Origin: Lepisosteus oculatus
Lineage: Eukaryota; Chordata; Actinopteri; Semionotiformes; Lepisosteidae
Reading direction: 5' to 3'
Assembly: GCF_040954835.1 (NCBI RefSeq)
Contig: NC_090697.1
Coordinates: 17,042,001 to 17,106,000 of the forward strand
Length of the DNA stretch: 64,000 nt
Below are positions 14,701 through 28,300 of this stretch, in pieces. The notes beneath the pieces are model-generated. The model was not told the DNA's origin. It did no database searches and saw only the letters and a program-made list of their open reading frames with translations. Numbering within the stretch: position 1 is the first letter of the stretch; each line of letters starts with the position of its first letter. The position numbers and the translations under genes are program-made.

Positions 14701-16744
14701 TGACTGTTAAAGGGCAAATGGAATGTTAATTGCTTGCATTTTTGTTTGGTAAAATCAAAGTTAGAATATGGCAACACTTTATAATACACCTTGAACAAGA
14801 AGGGAATCTACAGTTAATAATCTAATTAAGGAAGTGTATTGAGTAGTGTTAAATAATAGCTGGTTCAACAATTGGAATAAGTAAATCTGCCATAATAGTG
14901 CTGGTAATACAGATACCAATTTAAAATATGTAGTAGTTTTAGGAAAGGTGAAAACAGAGAGTGTATAATATAAATCTGTCAAACTTTTTTAATATGACAT
15001 GTGTAAAAGGAGGGTGAATTTAAGTCTTACCCTCCATATTTACTTTGCTTGAGATGTCAGCTATAATGACATTCAACCCCCAAGATTAAAAGTAGGGAAT
15101 ACTAGATTCTAGAAAAACTTATTAGCATCTCCATGCAAAACAAACATTGTATACTTCAGAACAGCTCTGAGAAGCTTTTTAAAAATTATAACATTTTATA
15201 AAAATTATAACATTCTGGTAAAAGAGGGTTTTATCAGAATATGTTTATCAGAATAAGTGGTTTTAACAAAAGGTAAGACTGTAACCTACATACAAATTTA
15301 GCTAATTAAAATATTCAACTTGCAAAGCTTTCACTGAAAATTCAAAGACATTTTATTTCACTTATATTTCACATAATTTCATTTATGCCTGATTCTATGT
15401 ATTAAATAGCAATTCATAATGGTGTCTTCTGAATGTTTTATTTCAATGTGGATGTGATTACTGTGAAGCTGATTTTTTGTAAGTACTGTACATCTTGAAA
15501 AGTTATTGCATTAAAATTGCATTAAGGAAATATGTTATAGAAACTTTAACTAAACACTAAAACTTTTCTGTTTAGGCCAAATAACTATTTTTTATAACTG
15601 GTTTGTCTTTCTCAGTGTGTCTTCATTGGCACTTTATTTTGGTCTTGTTAGTTTTAATTGAAACATAAATACAATACTCCCACAATGCACTGGTTTTATA
15701 TTGATCAAAAACAGTTTTTGAGCATTTTTGCTGTCAAAAATCTTCTGAAGATTTTGTTTTTCTTTTCTGTAGTTTTTTTGCCAGTGAACGAGGCAGATTT
15801 TAATGTTCTTATTAAAGAGGTAGCCTTTTATCTGTAACCTGAGATTCTGAATGCAGCATTTGAGTGAAACTTTAATTGCAAACCCCACAGGGCTAATTTA
15901 GTTCTTGCAAAGCTCTTAGGCCCAGTCAAGTTTTTTTATTTTATCGTTAACCTAAATATGAGAACCATTACTGTTAGTTTGTGGCCCAACAGATGCTTTC
16001 CCTCAGATTAATCCCATTGCATGTGTGGTAATTCATGGGTAAATCAGATGTTTGTCCACAAGAACAAACTGTGCAAAATTAGAACTACATAATGTAATAA
16101 TAATGTACTATGTAATGTATGAGCTGCTATAAAGACATAATGACTGTAATGAAAGTGAAAGCTAATACTATAGTAATTATATGGATATCTTACAAAGAGG
16201 ATTTTGAAGTGAATGTTCAGTAGTCATCAGCTGCTTGAGGCAAAGCATGACCATCACAACCTTTTAAATAGGCATGGGCAATGAAATTTTCAGTTCCCAA
16301 ACCGGAATGGAATGAATTACCATGAACCGCAATGAAATATGGATGCAGATATTAATTAGCTTCGGTCCTATCGTAACTACTTCTTCTGCATTTTGCACAT
16401 GTGAAGTGAAAATAAGCAACAATGGACAACTGTTTCCCCCTGATGAGAGCTCATCACTTTAACATAGCTAGTTGTAAATGTACTGTATGACAACAGGTAT
16501 ATATTTATGTTTGTGAAGATGTATACTGTACATAATCCTTTAGGATGTGTGTTGAGACACATCGACACAATGCCATCTCCTGAAGTATAATAATTGGATG
16601 TGAAACTAAATAATATTTACACCGATAGTTTCCTGGAAAAGCATGATCACACATCCTAACCTTCGGGGTATTCCCCTGTAAGACACATACATGTATAAAT
16701 GCTCGTGTCACCTGACAAAATTAGCTGTATTAAGATGATACAAA

Positions 16745-17637
16745 CCTACTCCTGTCTACATCCATGGGAGTGGCGTGGAGATGGTGGACTCGTACAAGTA
16801 CCTGGGAGTGCACATCGACGATAGACTGGAATGGTCTAAGAACATCGAGGCCATTTACAAGAAGGGTCAGAGCCGACTTTACTTCTTGAGGAGGCTCAGG
16901 TCCTTCAATGTGTGTAGTAAGATGCTACATATGTTCTATCAGTCGGTGGTGGCGAGCGACATTTTCTACGCGGTGATATGCTGGGGCTCTGGGATTAGAG
17001 CAGTGGATACTAACAGGATGAACAAGCTCATCAGGAGAGCAAGCTCTGTTATTGGGTCTGGCCTGGACCCCCTGGAGGTAGTGGCTGAGAGGAGAGTGGT
17101 GTCCAAACATGGGCATTATGGACAACATCTCCCACCCCCCCTATGACAGGCTTGTAGAAATGAAGAGCATGTTCAGCAATAGACTGATCCATCCACGGTG
17201 CGACAGAGAGCACTACAGGAGGTCATTCTTGCCTTCTGCCATAAGAATGTACAACGCATCTACCTTTCATCTGGGCAGAGGCAACATTGATAGTGACCTG
17301 TTTCTGGACTGAACAGTAAACTGATACATTTGTTCTTTTTCTTTTCTTGTTTACAACCGTTTTTGTGCAATATATGCCAGGGACCTGTGCAATACATTTA
17401 TATTTATATTCATATTGTATGAATACGACTTTTTTGTGTACTGTTCTGTTCTGGTTTGTTCTTTGTGTGTTCTGGACTGTGAGTAACTCTTCTTAGTGCA
17501 CTTCTCACTGTACTGATTGTATTGTATGTATTGTATTATTATTATTGAATCATTTGTTACACTGTGGCTGTGTTGTGTGTGTTAAGCTGCTGTGTCACTG
17601 CAATTTCCCTCACGGGATCAATAAAGTATCTATAATG
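16745..17637 (+). mobile_element. L2-like non-LTR retrotransposon, 5'-truncated and frameshifted
   Basis: The translation from about 16747 reads like the C-terminal end of an L2/Maui-type reverse transcriptase ORF. Visible parts are a YKYLGVHIDDRLEW segment, an FLRRLRSFNVC segment, then AVICWG and RRASSVIG. The frame is broken near 17104-17110: the first part ends at 17146 and the match continues in another frame from 17109 to 17312. The catalytic half of the enzyme is missing. After the stop comes a UTR ending at about 17636 in GGGATCAATAAAGTATCTATAA, the typical L2-type 3' end, here with only one or two units of the usual terminal repeat. It is a dead-on-arrival copy, not a host gene. Confidence 0.85.
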
Positions 17638-18600
17638 AGCCCCAATTAGAAACAATTCTCCATGGCTCTTAACTTTCACTTTATATGAATAAAAAATGGA
17701 AAAAGAGGTCAGAAGACAGTTCCATATCCCAGTGTTTGTGGTCAGATGAGAGTTAATTAATATTTCATATTTGAAAGACACACACAATATTAAAAAAAGT
17801 ACGGCACAGCACATTAAGAAATTAAAAACATAAAGTGAAAAAAGCTTTAAAAAAATGGTGTAATGTACAAATCTCTAGAAACTAAAGTTTTGCAACTGGA
17901 AATCTGATTGCTAATGCCGATTCAACAGGCTATGAAGGTCAAGCGTTGCCAAAAGCAGTTGATCGCTACCAAATATTTGAGCACCTGCAGTAATTGATGT
18001 TGAAATTGGACATAACTTGCCTACAAACTGGCCTCAAATTAAAATCACACCTTATGCTGTTTTTATTCTTGGTAGTGCAGCTGCCTTATAATATTTATTG
18101 GCTTAGTTTAAATTATCTATATTAATAGATTTTAAATATAATTTTTTATGGGACTTTCTTGATTTGTTTTTATTTTGCACCGTTTGGTTCAACTCCCTCC
18201 TAAAGATAATGGCCCTTCTTTATTTAACACACCTGCTATTTCATCTTTTGTGACCAGGACTATGGCCACTAAATGGAATAACAAAGTTCAATTTAAATGA
18301 ACTTGGGTAATTCACAATTCAATTTAAACTCTTTGTATTACTAATAATGGCAATCTGCAAACTGATGAAGTACTCTGTTTTAACATTAGTCTCTTTAATC
18401 AAATTGTGACCTTGCATAGATTAAGTCATCATACTACAGAAGAAGCTATAAAGTGTGGATCTGAAAAAGTTTAATGAGCTGCATTTTGAGTATTGGGATG
18501 TGAGGTTTGAAAATGTACAGGAAAGATAACCATTCTGAGCTCTCAAATGTTTTCTCTTTAAGTGACATAATTTGTCATTTATTCTTTGCTGTTTTTTTAG
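17638..18600 (+). other. Intron sequence upstream of the first GULO exon seen
   Basis: No feature was seen other than the pyrimidine-rich acceptor ending in TTTTTTTAG at 18600. Presumed GULO intron, because the exon at 18601 begins mid-protein. Confidence 0.6.
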
Positions 18601-18708
18601 GTTTTGGATAATTTGGATTTCCACAGAAAGAAGTCAGAATATTTCCGATTCCTATGGTTTCCCAATACAGAACATGTCAGAATAATATATCAGGATCGCA
18701 CAGAAAAG
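18601..18708 (+). CDS. GULO: GULO exon VII-equivalent (L-gulonolactone oxidase)
   Basis: 108 bases, 36 whole codons, phase 0 at both ends. The translation begins [15 protein letters not shown] and continues through [18 protein letters not shown], a close match to the GULO segment that opens the aldonolactone-oxidase (ALO) domain. The acceptor is TTTTTTTAG and the donor GTATGA at 18709. It does not begin with a methionine, so it is internal to the gene. Confidence 0.95.
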
Positions 18709-21289
18709 GTATGAAATGTACTGGTTTCCCATGGGGTTGAGAAATGTCCTTTGTCCATTTTCTTTAATGAATGGCTACGAATGAAATGATAAGCAATGTC
18801 TGATTAATCGTCTTTTTAAATCCCAAGCAGAATTATGCCTATTAAGTATTTTCACAGACAAGCACAACTCAAACTAATAATGATCTTTAAATAATAAATG
18901 AAAGTGCAATACTGCATTGATTATCAGATACATTCAATATCATTTTTAGCATAAATGGGTATGAAATAAGGGTTATAGTACATATGCAAAAATTCAACAT
19001 GCACATTGAAATACATTAATGGCTGTTTCAATGCATCAGTATATGGTATTACCTCTCAAAGCAGTCACAATTTTAGCTCATGGGCTTCATGTGTTTCTAA
19101 ATAGACTGTTATAAAATGTCTCACATTCCTTTTGTGTGGTTATGGTAATCTGGCAAAGGTTTACTGAGTCTTTCTTTCTTCTCCTGACGTTTGCAATTTG
19201 AAATGATTTGTAAAAACATTGCCAGAAATTTTCTGTAAGACCCTGATTAGGGCAAAATGTTGGCTATGGTAAGACTTTGATACTGTTTTGAAAAAGAAGC
19301 AGTGATCCAAGCACTGTGCAGTCTTAAATTGTCTTCCTGGAAATGTTCTGTCTTTCTTGTTGAAGTAAAAGCTTTGGCTTTTTGTGGGCTCTATGCACTT
19401 TTTACTTCAGCTTAACAAACGTTTTTCTCTGCTCAGCATATAAAATACTATGCATAGATGTCTTCTTTGTTAATCATACAACTTACACTGGGAAGAAGTC
19501 CATCCTAAAACTAGATAGCACAGCAAAAGATTTTAATCTTTATGCCTTTGTTGACCTTAAATTTGAAATGGGCAGCTTTCCTCTGTGAATGTATATATGA
19601 ACTTTGTAGAGGTACTATTAGGGAAAAACTTCACTTTGGTATTTGAATCAAAAAAGAGGAGATATCACTAAAAAACAGAGTTTGCCTGATTTAAACAGAA
19701 TTGATTTTGAAAAAAAGTTATTAAATACGAATTGTCATTCATCAGAATTTCATAAAATTGGGAGTGCTGTTTTAATCTTCATATCCTAGAAGGTTACAAT
19801 ACATAAACTCAAATAATTTGACTAAATGAACTCCTAAAACTTTCATTTACTGATTTAGTTTCTCTCTGGAACATTTCAGTTCATTGAACCACTGAACTGG
19901 ATTCATTTGGGTGTAATTTTGTGAGAATGTGAGCAAGACTTGAGCTCTAAATCCAATCCATCATTCTATGTCTTCTCTGCTCTTTCGGGGCAAAGTTCAC
20001 TGAAACTTAGTTCACTCCAATTTGTTTCTTCAGCTAATCTTTGTTCATCTACCAATGCCAGCGAAGATTTCAAGGAAGCTGAATGTGCAAGAGACATTAG
20101 TGATGAAAAAAGAGGGATGATTCTGTAGGGTGCAGGCTTTGCTGTGGTCTGCATTGATTGTAAATGGAGCCTTTAAAGGAGCTGTCTGTTTTAGTTTTGG
20201 TTGGTATTTATCAGCTCAACGAATAAATTGCACATGGCTTCCAATGTTTTGGGAACAACTAGGGCTCCGTAACAATTAAAAACACCTGCTGTAGGATTGT
20301 AGTATGTAGCGTTTCCCTTTTAAATCATTACTTTACTCTTAAAGTCTTAAAATTATTTTCTTCCCTTGGTATTTCTACATTGACTTTCATTTGAAATTCA
20401 GCCAGCATATTGGATTGACTTTTTTAGTACCCTTAATGATTTTTAAATCTTGAGCTTTTTGTAATCTCCTATTCATGCTGAATTTTTATATCTTCTGTTC
20501 AGGCTGAATAATTTGTTTTATGTTTTAGTATGATTAAACGAATTAATGGAATCACTCTATGAATTATCATGGTGACCCAAATTGTACCCATGTACTGTAT
20601 GTGTCATGTATTAAAGGGTTTGAAATCGAAGTATTCAGAGCTGTGATAAAAATATACATGGAGAATATATTTTAACGGTTTAACTTGATAATACTGCAAA
20701 TAACAGGGGGTAGTTATAGAATTAGTATGTCTTCTCAGCAGCTTGATTTGTAAGAAAATTAATAGAGGATGATAGTGCTCTCCCTTTATGTTGAGCATGG
20801 ATAGGTTTCTTCTTCTTCCTATCATAGAGTAATTTCAGAGTAAATGTTAAGGAATAATTTAACAAATGAACTTTTTTTAAGTTGTAAACGTTTTAACAGA
20901 GTAAACACAAAACAATCACACATTATTTACAAAATAATGCCTCTCACCACAAAGGTATCTCAGTGAATGATAGATCCCAATACCATCTGAATGAGACAAG
21001 CTTAGTAAAGAAAATAATTAGGATAGTTCCCTGTAAAATAGAACACTACTCAGGACAAAACTGCTCTCTAAACTGATGCTAAACCAGAAGGAACCTATCT
21101 TTCTATGCCAAATAATGCATCAAAGCAGAAAGGAGGTTTCTCTTAGTTTGTTTACCACAGAAAAAAGGAAAATATTTACCATACTTACCATATTTACCAC
21201 AATTACTATATAATGAGCTTTCCACTTTATCATCTTTACTTTTGCTGTTTTTGTGTGTTTAATTTAATAGTAGCATTTGTGTTTTCCAG
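18709..21289 (+). other. GULO intron (2.6 kb)
   Basis: From donor GTATGA to acceptor GTTTTCCAG. AT-rich and without a recognised repeat. The overlapping small ORF pair near 19940-20154 shows no recognisable motif. Confidence 0.8.
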
Positions 21290-21366
21290 CCTGCACAGTG
21301 TACATCCAGCTGGTTCTGGAGCTATGCTGTTGGATATCATCTACTGGAATTTGTCCTTTGGGTCAG
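21290..21366 (+). CDS. GULO: GULO exon VIII-equivalent
   Basis: 77 bases, 25 codons plus two bases that complete a serine codon with the next exon. It encodes PAQCTSSWFWSYAVGYHLLE and then FVLWV, the aromatic, hydrophobic stretch of GULO thought to contribute to membrane association. The acceptor is GTTTTCCAG and the donor GTAGGT. The short exon falls below usual ORF length cut-offs and was found by homology and splice phase. Confidence 0.93.
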
Positions 21367-23039
21367 GTAGGTGACAAGTATCTTCAGAGGTAATTTTCAC
21401 CAGGGTTTAAACAGAATATAAAAGATTCCTTCAGTGACGCCCCCACTGCATGTGATGTAGCAGAATCTTTAAAATTGGTGGATCCATGACAATAGACACA
21501 CAGACATAAGGCTAAACAAATTAAATTTACAGGCTCTTTATTTACATTTCAAGGAAAAACCACCATTAGAGACCAAACCAAAAGAAATACTCCAGACACC
21601 TAAGAATGGATAAGTGTACTTCATAGTTTCACATCTCAATGCGCTTCTGTGGTCACTATTTCCTCTAATCCTTCCATTGTGTGAAAAACAACCTTGACAT
21701 GTGAAGGATGTGCGATTACTCGCCATGCTGATGGCAATATCCAAAAGCTTTAAATCTCCATCCACCAACCAAAACTGCAGATTCCATGAGATTACAGCTG
21801 CTAGCTTCTCCACTCTCACAACAGCTAGGGTTTCCATGTGACCTGCTGGACACACTGTATTTTGACAGCCTTTTTAAAACAAATAGCTTAAAATGGATGA
21901 TTTTGAACCCTAAGCTTGGGCTTTGTTGTCAGAGATTTGATTTCCAGAATGTAATATGCAATCACTGGTGTTAGTACCAATCTCTCACAGCTCTTAAATT
22001 TCTGTACTGTCATGTTTTTTCCAGTTTAGTCTTCTTTGCAATATCAGAAGAAATAGAAAAAGAGCAACAACAATAAAAATGAATGGCTTCAGGAAATAGT
22101 TTCTTTCATTTCAATTTATGTTAATGAAGGGCAGCCTCACAACAAAAGGAAAATAACCTTTAATTTCTTTTGTTACTGAAATTTGAAGCACTATGTAGGA
22201 ACTATCATATTTTTGTGATTCTACCGACAAAATAAAACTAAACCACAGACTGATTCCTGCATCACCTTTAGGTTTAACAATATATACATCTGCTGTGCAT
22301 GAAAAAAAAATTGATTTCACATTTTCATATCTGTTCATCCATTGTACAGGTTGTGATACCCAACCCCACATCTCCTTATTATACAAACAATATGTACAGT
22401 ACATTCTCAGATTTTGAAGACATGGACAACAGTTTTAGTTGATTTTGATTGATTGAAACTTGTGGACCTAAAATAGAGAATATCTTACTTATTCCCCTTC
22501 TTAGGCAGAGTGGGCAACACAGTGACAATATTTGGTTTGGCTCTGTACACCAGCACATTGGATTTGAAACAGACATTTGCAGCTTGAGCAACACATTGTA
22601 TTCGGTGAATAGGATATTTGTGTTTGTGTATTAATATTGAGTTTGATTCTATAGCTCTGAGGTCTGAGTTCTGTGATCATCTGGAAAAGAGAAATCATAG
22701 GGCATCAAACACCACCAAACATTATGAACATGGTTACATACTATGAAGCTTTCAAGTAAAAGGAGAATAGAGAAAAAAGGGAGAAAAGGGAGAAAAACAA
22801 CATAGAACCCGTTAACCTGTAATTAACCTATTTCTATTCTTTATTTTAAGTAAATTTTGTAAGAAAATAAATAACTTGATTGATTTTTTTCTTGTATTTT
22901 CATAATCCCAAATTGAAAGATCCCCAAGGATAGTACAGCAGTTGGCTTGCAGGAAAAGGCTGTCTGATGTACTGTATGCTTACCTCTTGCTCTTCCCCTC
23001 CTTCAAAAGACTAGCATTTCTGACTCACAAGTAATTATA

Positions 23040-23560
23040 ATAATAATAATTGCTCAACACTTTTCTGGACACTCCACTCAAAGCGTTTTAAAGGTAATGG
23101 GGACTCTCCTCCATCACCACCAATGTGCAGCCATAGTGCACTTGAACACTCACCACACATCAGCTAACAGTGGGGAGGAGAACAGAGTGATGAAACCAGT
23201 TCATAGATGGGAATTATTAGGAGGCCGTGATTGGTAAGGACCAATGTAAAATTTGGCCAGGAAGCCAGGGTTACACCCCTACTGTTTTCAAGAAACGCCC
23301 TGGGAGAGTCAGGACCTCAGTTTTACATCTCCTCTGAAGGACGGCATCTTTTTCCAGTAGAGTGTCCCCATCGCTATACTGGGGCATTAGGACCCACATA
23401 GAATGCAGGGTGAGCACACCCTGCTGGTCCCACTAACATCTCTTCCAGCAGCAACCTTAGTTTTTCCCAGAAGGCCTCCCATCCAGGTATTGACTTGGCT
23501 CACACCTTTCAAGCTTCAGAGAGTTGCCAGTTGTGAGTTGCTGGGTGATATGGCTGACAG
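23040..23560 (-). repeat. 5S-derived SINE, near full length, reverse strand
   Basis: Read on the minus strand, this starts in a 5S-rRNA-like head (around 23480-23555) and runs through a body containing GCCCCAGTATAGCGATGGGG. It ends in GGTGGAGTGTCC-like sequence, then a short (ATT)n tail at the low-coordinate end (23039-23050). It is the same family as 39118-39690, with scattered differences implying an old insertion. The polymerase III promoter boxes of the head are degraded. Confidence 0.8.
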
Positions 23561-24327
23561 AAAGTAGAATGCTGAGGTGTTAAATCCTCATCCTGAAGTA
23601 TCTGTGGCTTTGTTTTGAGTAAGATATTCTTGTGATTGTGCTTTATAGAAAGATTTATGTGATATTTATGTGATCTGTTTATGTGATCCATCTCTTTCAC
23701 ATTTCACATTTTGTATTTTGTATGGTTCTGTATTTTTGTGCAAATAAGCTTTGTTCTTTAAAGACATTGCTCATGATTAAAGAGTTCAGAATGAATGGAG
23801 ACAGGACTTTCATAACATGACCCTCACCAGAAAAACAGGCCAGAAAACTCCATTTTAATTAATCTCTAATTTTCTTTAAATGTCACAGCATATATTGCAA
23901 TCTTAACAGTTTTTAAAAAGTTTTTCAGACTCATTAATTTTAAAGGCCTGCTACAGCCGGAGGTTATTGAAGATTTATATGAAGCTGGCAGCAGAAACTT
24001 GGACATTGGCACAGGTGGGATGACAAGCAAACATTGTGAGGAGATCTAAAACTACATAAAGTAATTGATATTGTCATACTGTTGTTATGTTTAAAAATTG
24101 CAGTATAAAGGAAATACAATGGGGACCTAATTCTTTCATTCTGATGTTGTTGTAAAACAAAACATAAAATGATCTCTTAATTGTGAAAATGCTTTCTAGT
24201 AGTACTTGTTTAGTAGTACTAAGCTTTTGTAAGTACTAAGCTACCATATTTTGTTTTCTTGTTTCTGCAGGATTGATAGTTAATTCATTAAAACAAACTT
24301 TAACTTTTCATCTCACGTGACGAATAC

Positions 24328-24550
24328 AGAGTACAGTGGAGTGGAGGTTGGCATTGCTACTCAGGGATCTTGGGTTTGATTCCAGCTTTGAAACCCTGTG
24401 TGGAGTTTAAATCATTCCCCCATGCATGGGGGTTTTTCCCACGGTAAATTCCCAAAGAAATGCAGGACAGGTCTGCATGAAAGCTTGGTGATTTCTGCTA
24501 AATCATATAATATATAATTTGCCTCATCAAACAGAGGCTGTGGGACTGCT
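24328..24550 (-). repeat. Family A repeat, diverged, reverse orientation
   Basis: This shows the reverse-orientation landmarks of the family: a start resembling GGTTGGCATTGCTACTCAGG, then GTTTGATTCCAGC, then CCTGTGTGGAGTTTAAAT. A 16-base perfect palindrome, CCCCCATGCATGGGGG, sits at 24417-24432 inside it. The 3' part is too diverged to delimit with confidence. Confidence 0.5.
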
Positions 24551-25207
24551 CACTGCTGTCTTCTGTATGATACTGAGGATGTAAATCATGCTGGAACAGT
24601 CTGTAAAGAAAATGCCTGGATGAAGGATGGGGTAACCACAGAAATCTCATGCTGTTGGTATTTAGTTTGCTGAGTTGTTTCTAAAATGTAAAGGTTTCAC
24701 GCAGGCTAAGAAAAGAAATGCTCACAAAAAGGCAAAACAAAAAGAATAACTTTTGAGTGAAGGATTTGTTATTACTTCCCAGAGGCGAGAAATATGTGAA
24801 GCACTTTATCATTTGAAAGAAAATGTCAGGGAATTCTGCCAAGTGAAACAAGCATGCAGTGCCCACAGTGACTTCTGTAGTGGAGAAACGGTTAAGCTGC
24901 TGGAAGACGGACTAGTATTGCTGCCCATCATTAATCCACCTGATTACCAGCGTTATCACATTTTCTTAAGGCTTCATATCTGTAGATTATTCTTTTTCTT
25001 TTCATAATCATATGACCCATTAGTAAACAGCACAATTCCTTAGCAAAGTTGAAAAATGGCTCAATATTATTTGCACTAAAAAACCATACTGTATATGCAC
25101 AACAATACACTACAAATAGTAATTCGCTTAGTTCTGTATGCCGGTAACACCACCCCCAAAACCCTTAGAATAAAATAATAAAGAACAAATACCAACCACA
25201 GTTTTTA

Positions 25208-25390
25208 GGAAGAGGAGTTAAGAACATAAGAAAGTTTACAAACAAGAGGAGGCCCTTCAGCCCATTTAGCCTGTGTGATAAGTTATCCCTATAAAACGAA
25301 TCTTGGAAATTGCTTTGCACTGTTTGGTCCAGGCTTGCATTAATCTGGGCTCGTAGATCTCTTTCTCTGCAGGTGTTCATTGTCTGTTAT
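25208..25390 (+). repeat. Dispersed repeat with AAGAACATAAGAAAGTTTAC start
   Basis: It begins AAGAACATAAGAAAGTTTAC, then GAGGAGGCCCTTCAGCCCAT, a motif I associate with an abundant interspersed repeat of early-branching ray-finned fishes. A shortened relative (GGAGGAGACCATTCAGCC) occurs at 54192-54262. I cannot name the family. The minus-strand open frame across it is not a gene. Confidence 0.5.
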
Positions 25391-28300
25391 TCAAGAAGTC
25401 AGACTAACTGAGTTCATCAGAGTTGAGGACAATGATTAATTCCAACAAACATTTTACAACTAAGTACCATTCACTTAATTTCTGTCCTCGTAAAAAGACA
25501 TAAAATTGGATGATTATGTCTCTCTCACTTAGCTGGATTAAGTGAAAAATGCATTATGTTGATCCCCTGAACCCATTTTCTACATATTAATTGTGTTAAG
25601 AAATCAAATTCCTTTGATGCTGGCTTGTGTTATAGCTCCATGATGTTTTTTTCAGAAGAATGGAAGCTGTTAGGATTTCTTTTTCCAACTCTCAGGGGAA
25701 TATTATACAGTATGTTCAGAGCACATTTCTCTGAGACACTCTGTTATTTATGCTTCCACTGCATAAATGATCCATAGGTTATTCCTGTTTTTTTTAACTC
25801 AGGTGTTCACTTTTTCTGTACTTAGTTATTATCCTTTTGGTATCTTTTAAACAGCAGTACAATGTAATAAAAGTGAAAAATATTGGGTGGCAAGGTACTT
25901 AACCAGGAAAAAGCTACAGTATCTTCTGACATAAAACTATGTGAAATAAATCATGTAATATTATCTATTCACTTGGTACCAATTGTTGGGAAAATGTTCC
26001 AGTTCAGGCATTGCATATAAATCTGCTAAGCTGGATGTTTTTATTGTGGTAATACAAATTAGTTCTTTAGGTTCATCATGATTTTTAATGTCAAGCCCTT
26101 TTATCAAAGTCTTAGTCAGCATAGACATCAGCACTTCCCAGCTCTTATTTTGCACTTCTAATTTATTTGTAATAAAATGAATTAAACCTCATCCTATGAG
26201 ATCCATCTAGCTGTAATGGATTCTATTGATTCTTTTATTCTCAATTAAAAGTCTTTATGGTAAGGCCGGGTATCAGAGGCTAGGACCAGTGTGTAAAAAG
26301 GAAGGTGTTTTTGGGACATATTCAACATATTTTAGACTTTTACTTCTGCTTTGGGACATTTCTAAAAAGCACACTTCATTAATTTTCTTTTGAGTCAAAG
26401 TGGTTGAAGAAAGAGAACTGATATATAGGGAACAATACAATGCTTCCATACTTTTTTACTAAATACAGTATACTGTATCTTGAGTTTGTGTCTTCCAAGG
26501 AAGACGGGCACAGGTTGTTTAAAATCTATCCTGGTGTGTTATGTACTGATGACGCTGTAATTCAGCTTGATCTGGTAAAAGTTTATTTTTCACCGAGGCA
26601 GAGTCTTAATTACAAATAAAAACCTTTTACTGAGTTAATGTGATCGCTCCTGAATGTCTTAATAGAATTTCTCTAGAAATACTTGAAGAGGACTTGGAGA
26701 GCTTCAGGTTTTCTGTTTTTCTTCTCATTATTATTGAGCATATAGTGTCACATTTTAATTTATCTTGAGCCAATTTAGTTCTTTAATTAAATCCACAAAA
26801 GTCTGTTAATTATGAAACAAGGTTACTTGGTTACAACTTCTTTATTTAGACACTGTTTGTTTCACCTTATTTGTAACTGGAGCACTGACAAATGACATTG
26901 ATTGCTCATCCCTGAGCCCATTAAGCTCATATTTTCTACCTCCAGTTGTCTAATTTAGCCTCCACTGTATATGTTTTATGATTATGCTTTATTTTTCCCT
27001 ATTGGTTTAAACATTTTTAAAAATATCTGCTAACATTGAATATGTGTACACAAATCATATAGTCAAATGAAGGTGAATCAAAAAGAGAGATGTCTTACGA
27101 TGCAACAACATTTTTAAATGTATGTTCTCACAAAAAAAAAGAAACACATACCGTACAACCCTTGTAGCAACACAAAAAGAAAACACAGGGTACCATCACA
27201 TACTGTACCTTTAGAGTCCATGTTCTGAGAATACTGCTGGAAATTAGATTGGGTTTAGGTATTGTTTGTGGATGCCACCAAGATTAATGCAAGTGTTGTA
27301 ACTTTGCTCAATTCATCAATGCTCTAGGAAGGGTTTATGAATGAGGTTACCTATAGATCATAAACAAATGGAAGTCCAAAAAACGAATCTTGCCTCCTTT
27401 TAAAATGTGTTCAAGCATTTTGTCACAGGCCCATTCTATTTGGCAGAATCCTTTGGCACTTAGCAATAATGAAAAGACACCACATTAACTTTTGTCTTGA
27501 TTGATGGGGTGAACAATGCACCTGATGTGAACTTGGCTCCATTCTGTAGGACAAGTGTCATCATTCATCATAGCCAAGAGCCCTGAGTCACATAATTGAT
27601 GGGCCTCACTCTTCACTCTGTTTTGTCTGTCCTGCATGCCCACTCCCCTCCTCTGCACCCCCACAAAACACATTAAGACAGGTCTCCTGCATTATGCAGG
27701 CAGTGAAACCACATCTTTGGGTCACAGCCTACCAATATTGTATTCATCTCACTCTCATCCAGACTAAGCTGAGAATATTTTTTACCATGTGGCTTTTAAA
27801 GGTGATTCAACCTAATTTTTTTCCACAGTCATTTATTGAAAACATTTGTGTATCATATGAAATGTAAAACAAGACATAAAGTGGGTACGGGTGCATATTA
27901 ATTAATCAGAAATGAGAAACTTATGATGCAACAGATCTGTAAAAGCAGTGAAAACAGTTCAGAAAGCACACAATTCATTTTTTCTCTCCGAGTACAAGAT
28001 GTAAACAAAGCAGAATGTTTTTCCTTTAAGTTATAGATTAATGAGCATCACTTGCCATACATCAGTGAATACATCAGTGGGAGAATGTTTTTCAGAAGAT
28101 GGACATGTACTGACCTCCTGTGGACAACTGCACAAATCACATCTCTGTCCAAAATCATCTTTTCTATTACAGTTTTTAACATTCTAAAGGAAGCACAGAC
28201 AACAAATGTTGCCTTTCCTTTAGTATTTTTGGCAAGACATCATGCTTATATTACAATTGGTGTAGAAAATTTTACTTTTTGGGCAACGCTATAAATAAAC

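Larger units (their letters stand above)
9666..16744. other. Non-coding DNA with few landmarks
   Basis: AT-rich sequence without a recognised gene. It contains a pair of similar short repeats (10275-10351 and 11625-11702, listed separately) and a block of more balanced composition around 14000-14330 that could be a conserved non-coding element. Some small ORFs such as 11502-11843 simply run across the repeat and have no family match I recognise. Confidence 0.45.

Noticed and set aside
16775..17312. Host gene encoded by the open frames here
   Set aside because: The sequence matches the end of an L2-type reverse transcriptase, is frameshifted, and is followed by an L2-like 3' terminus.
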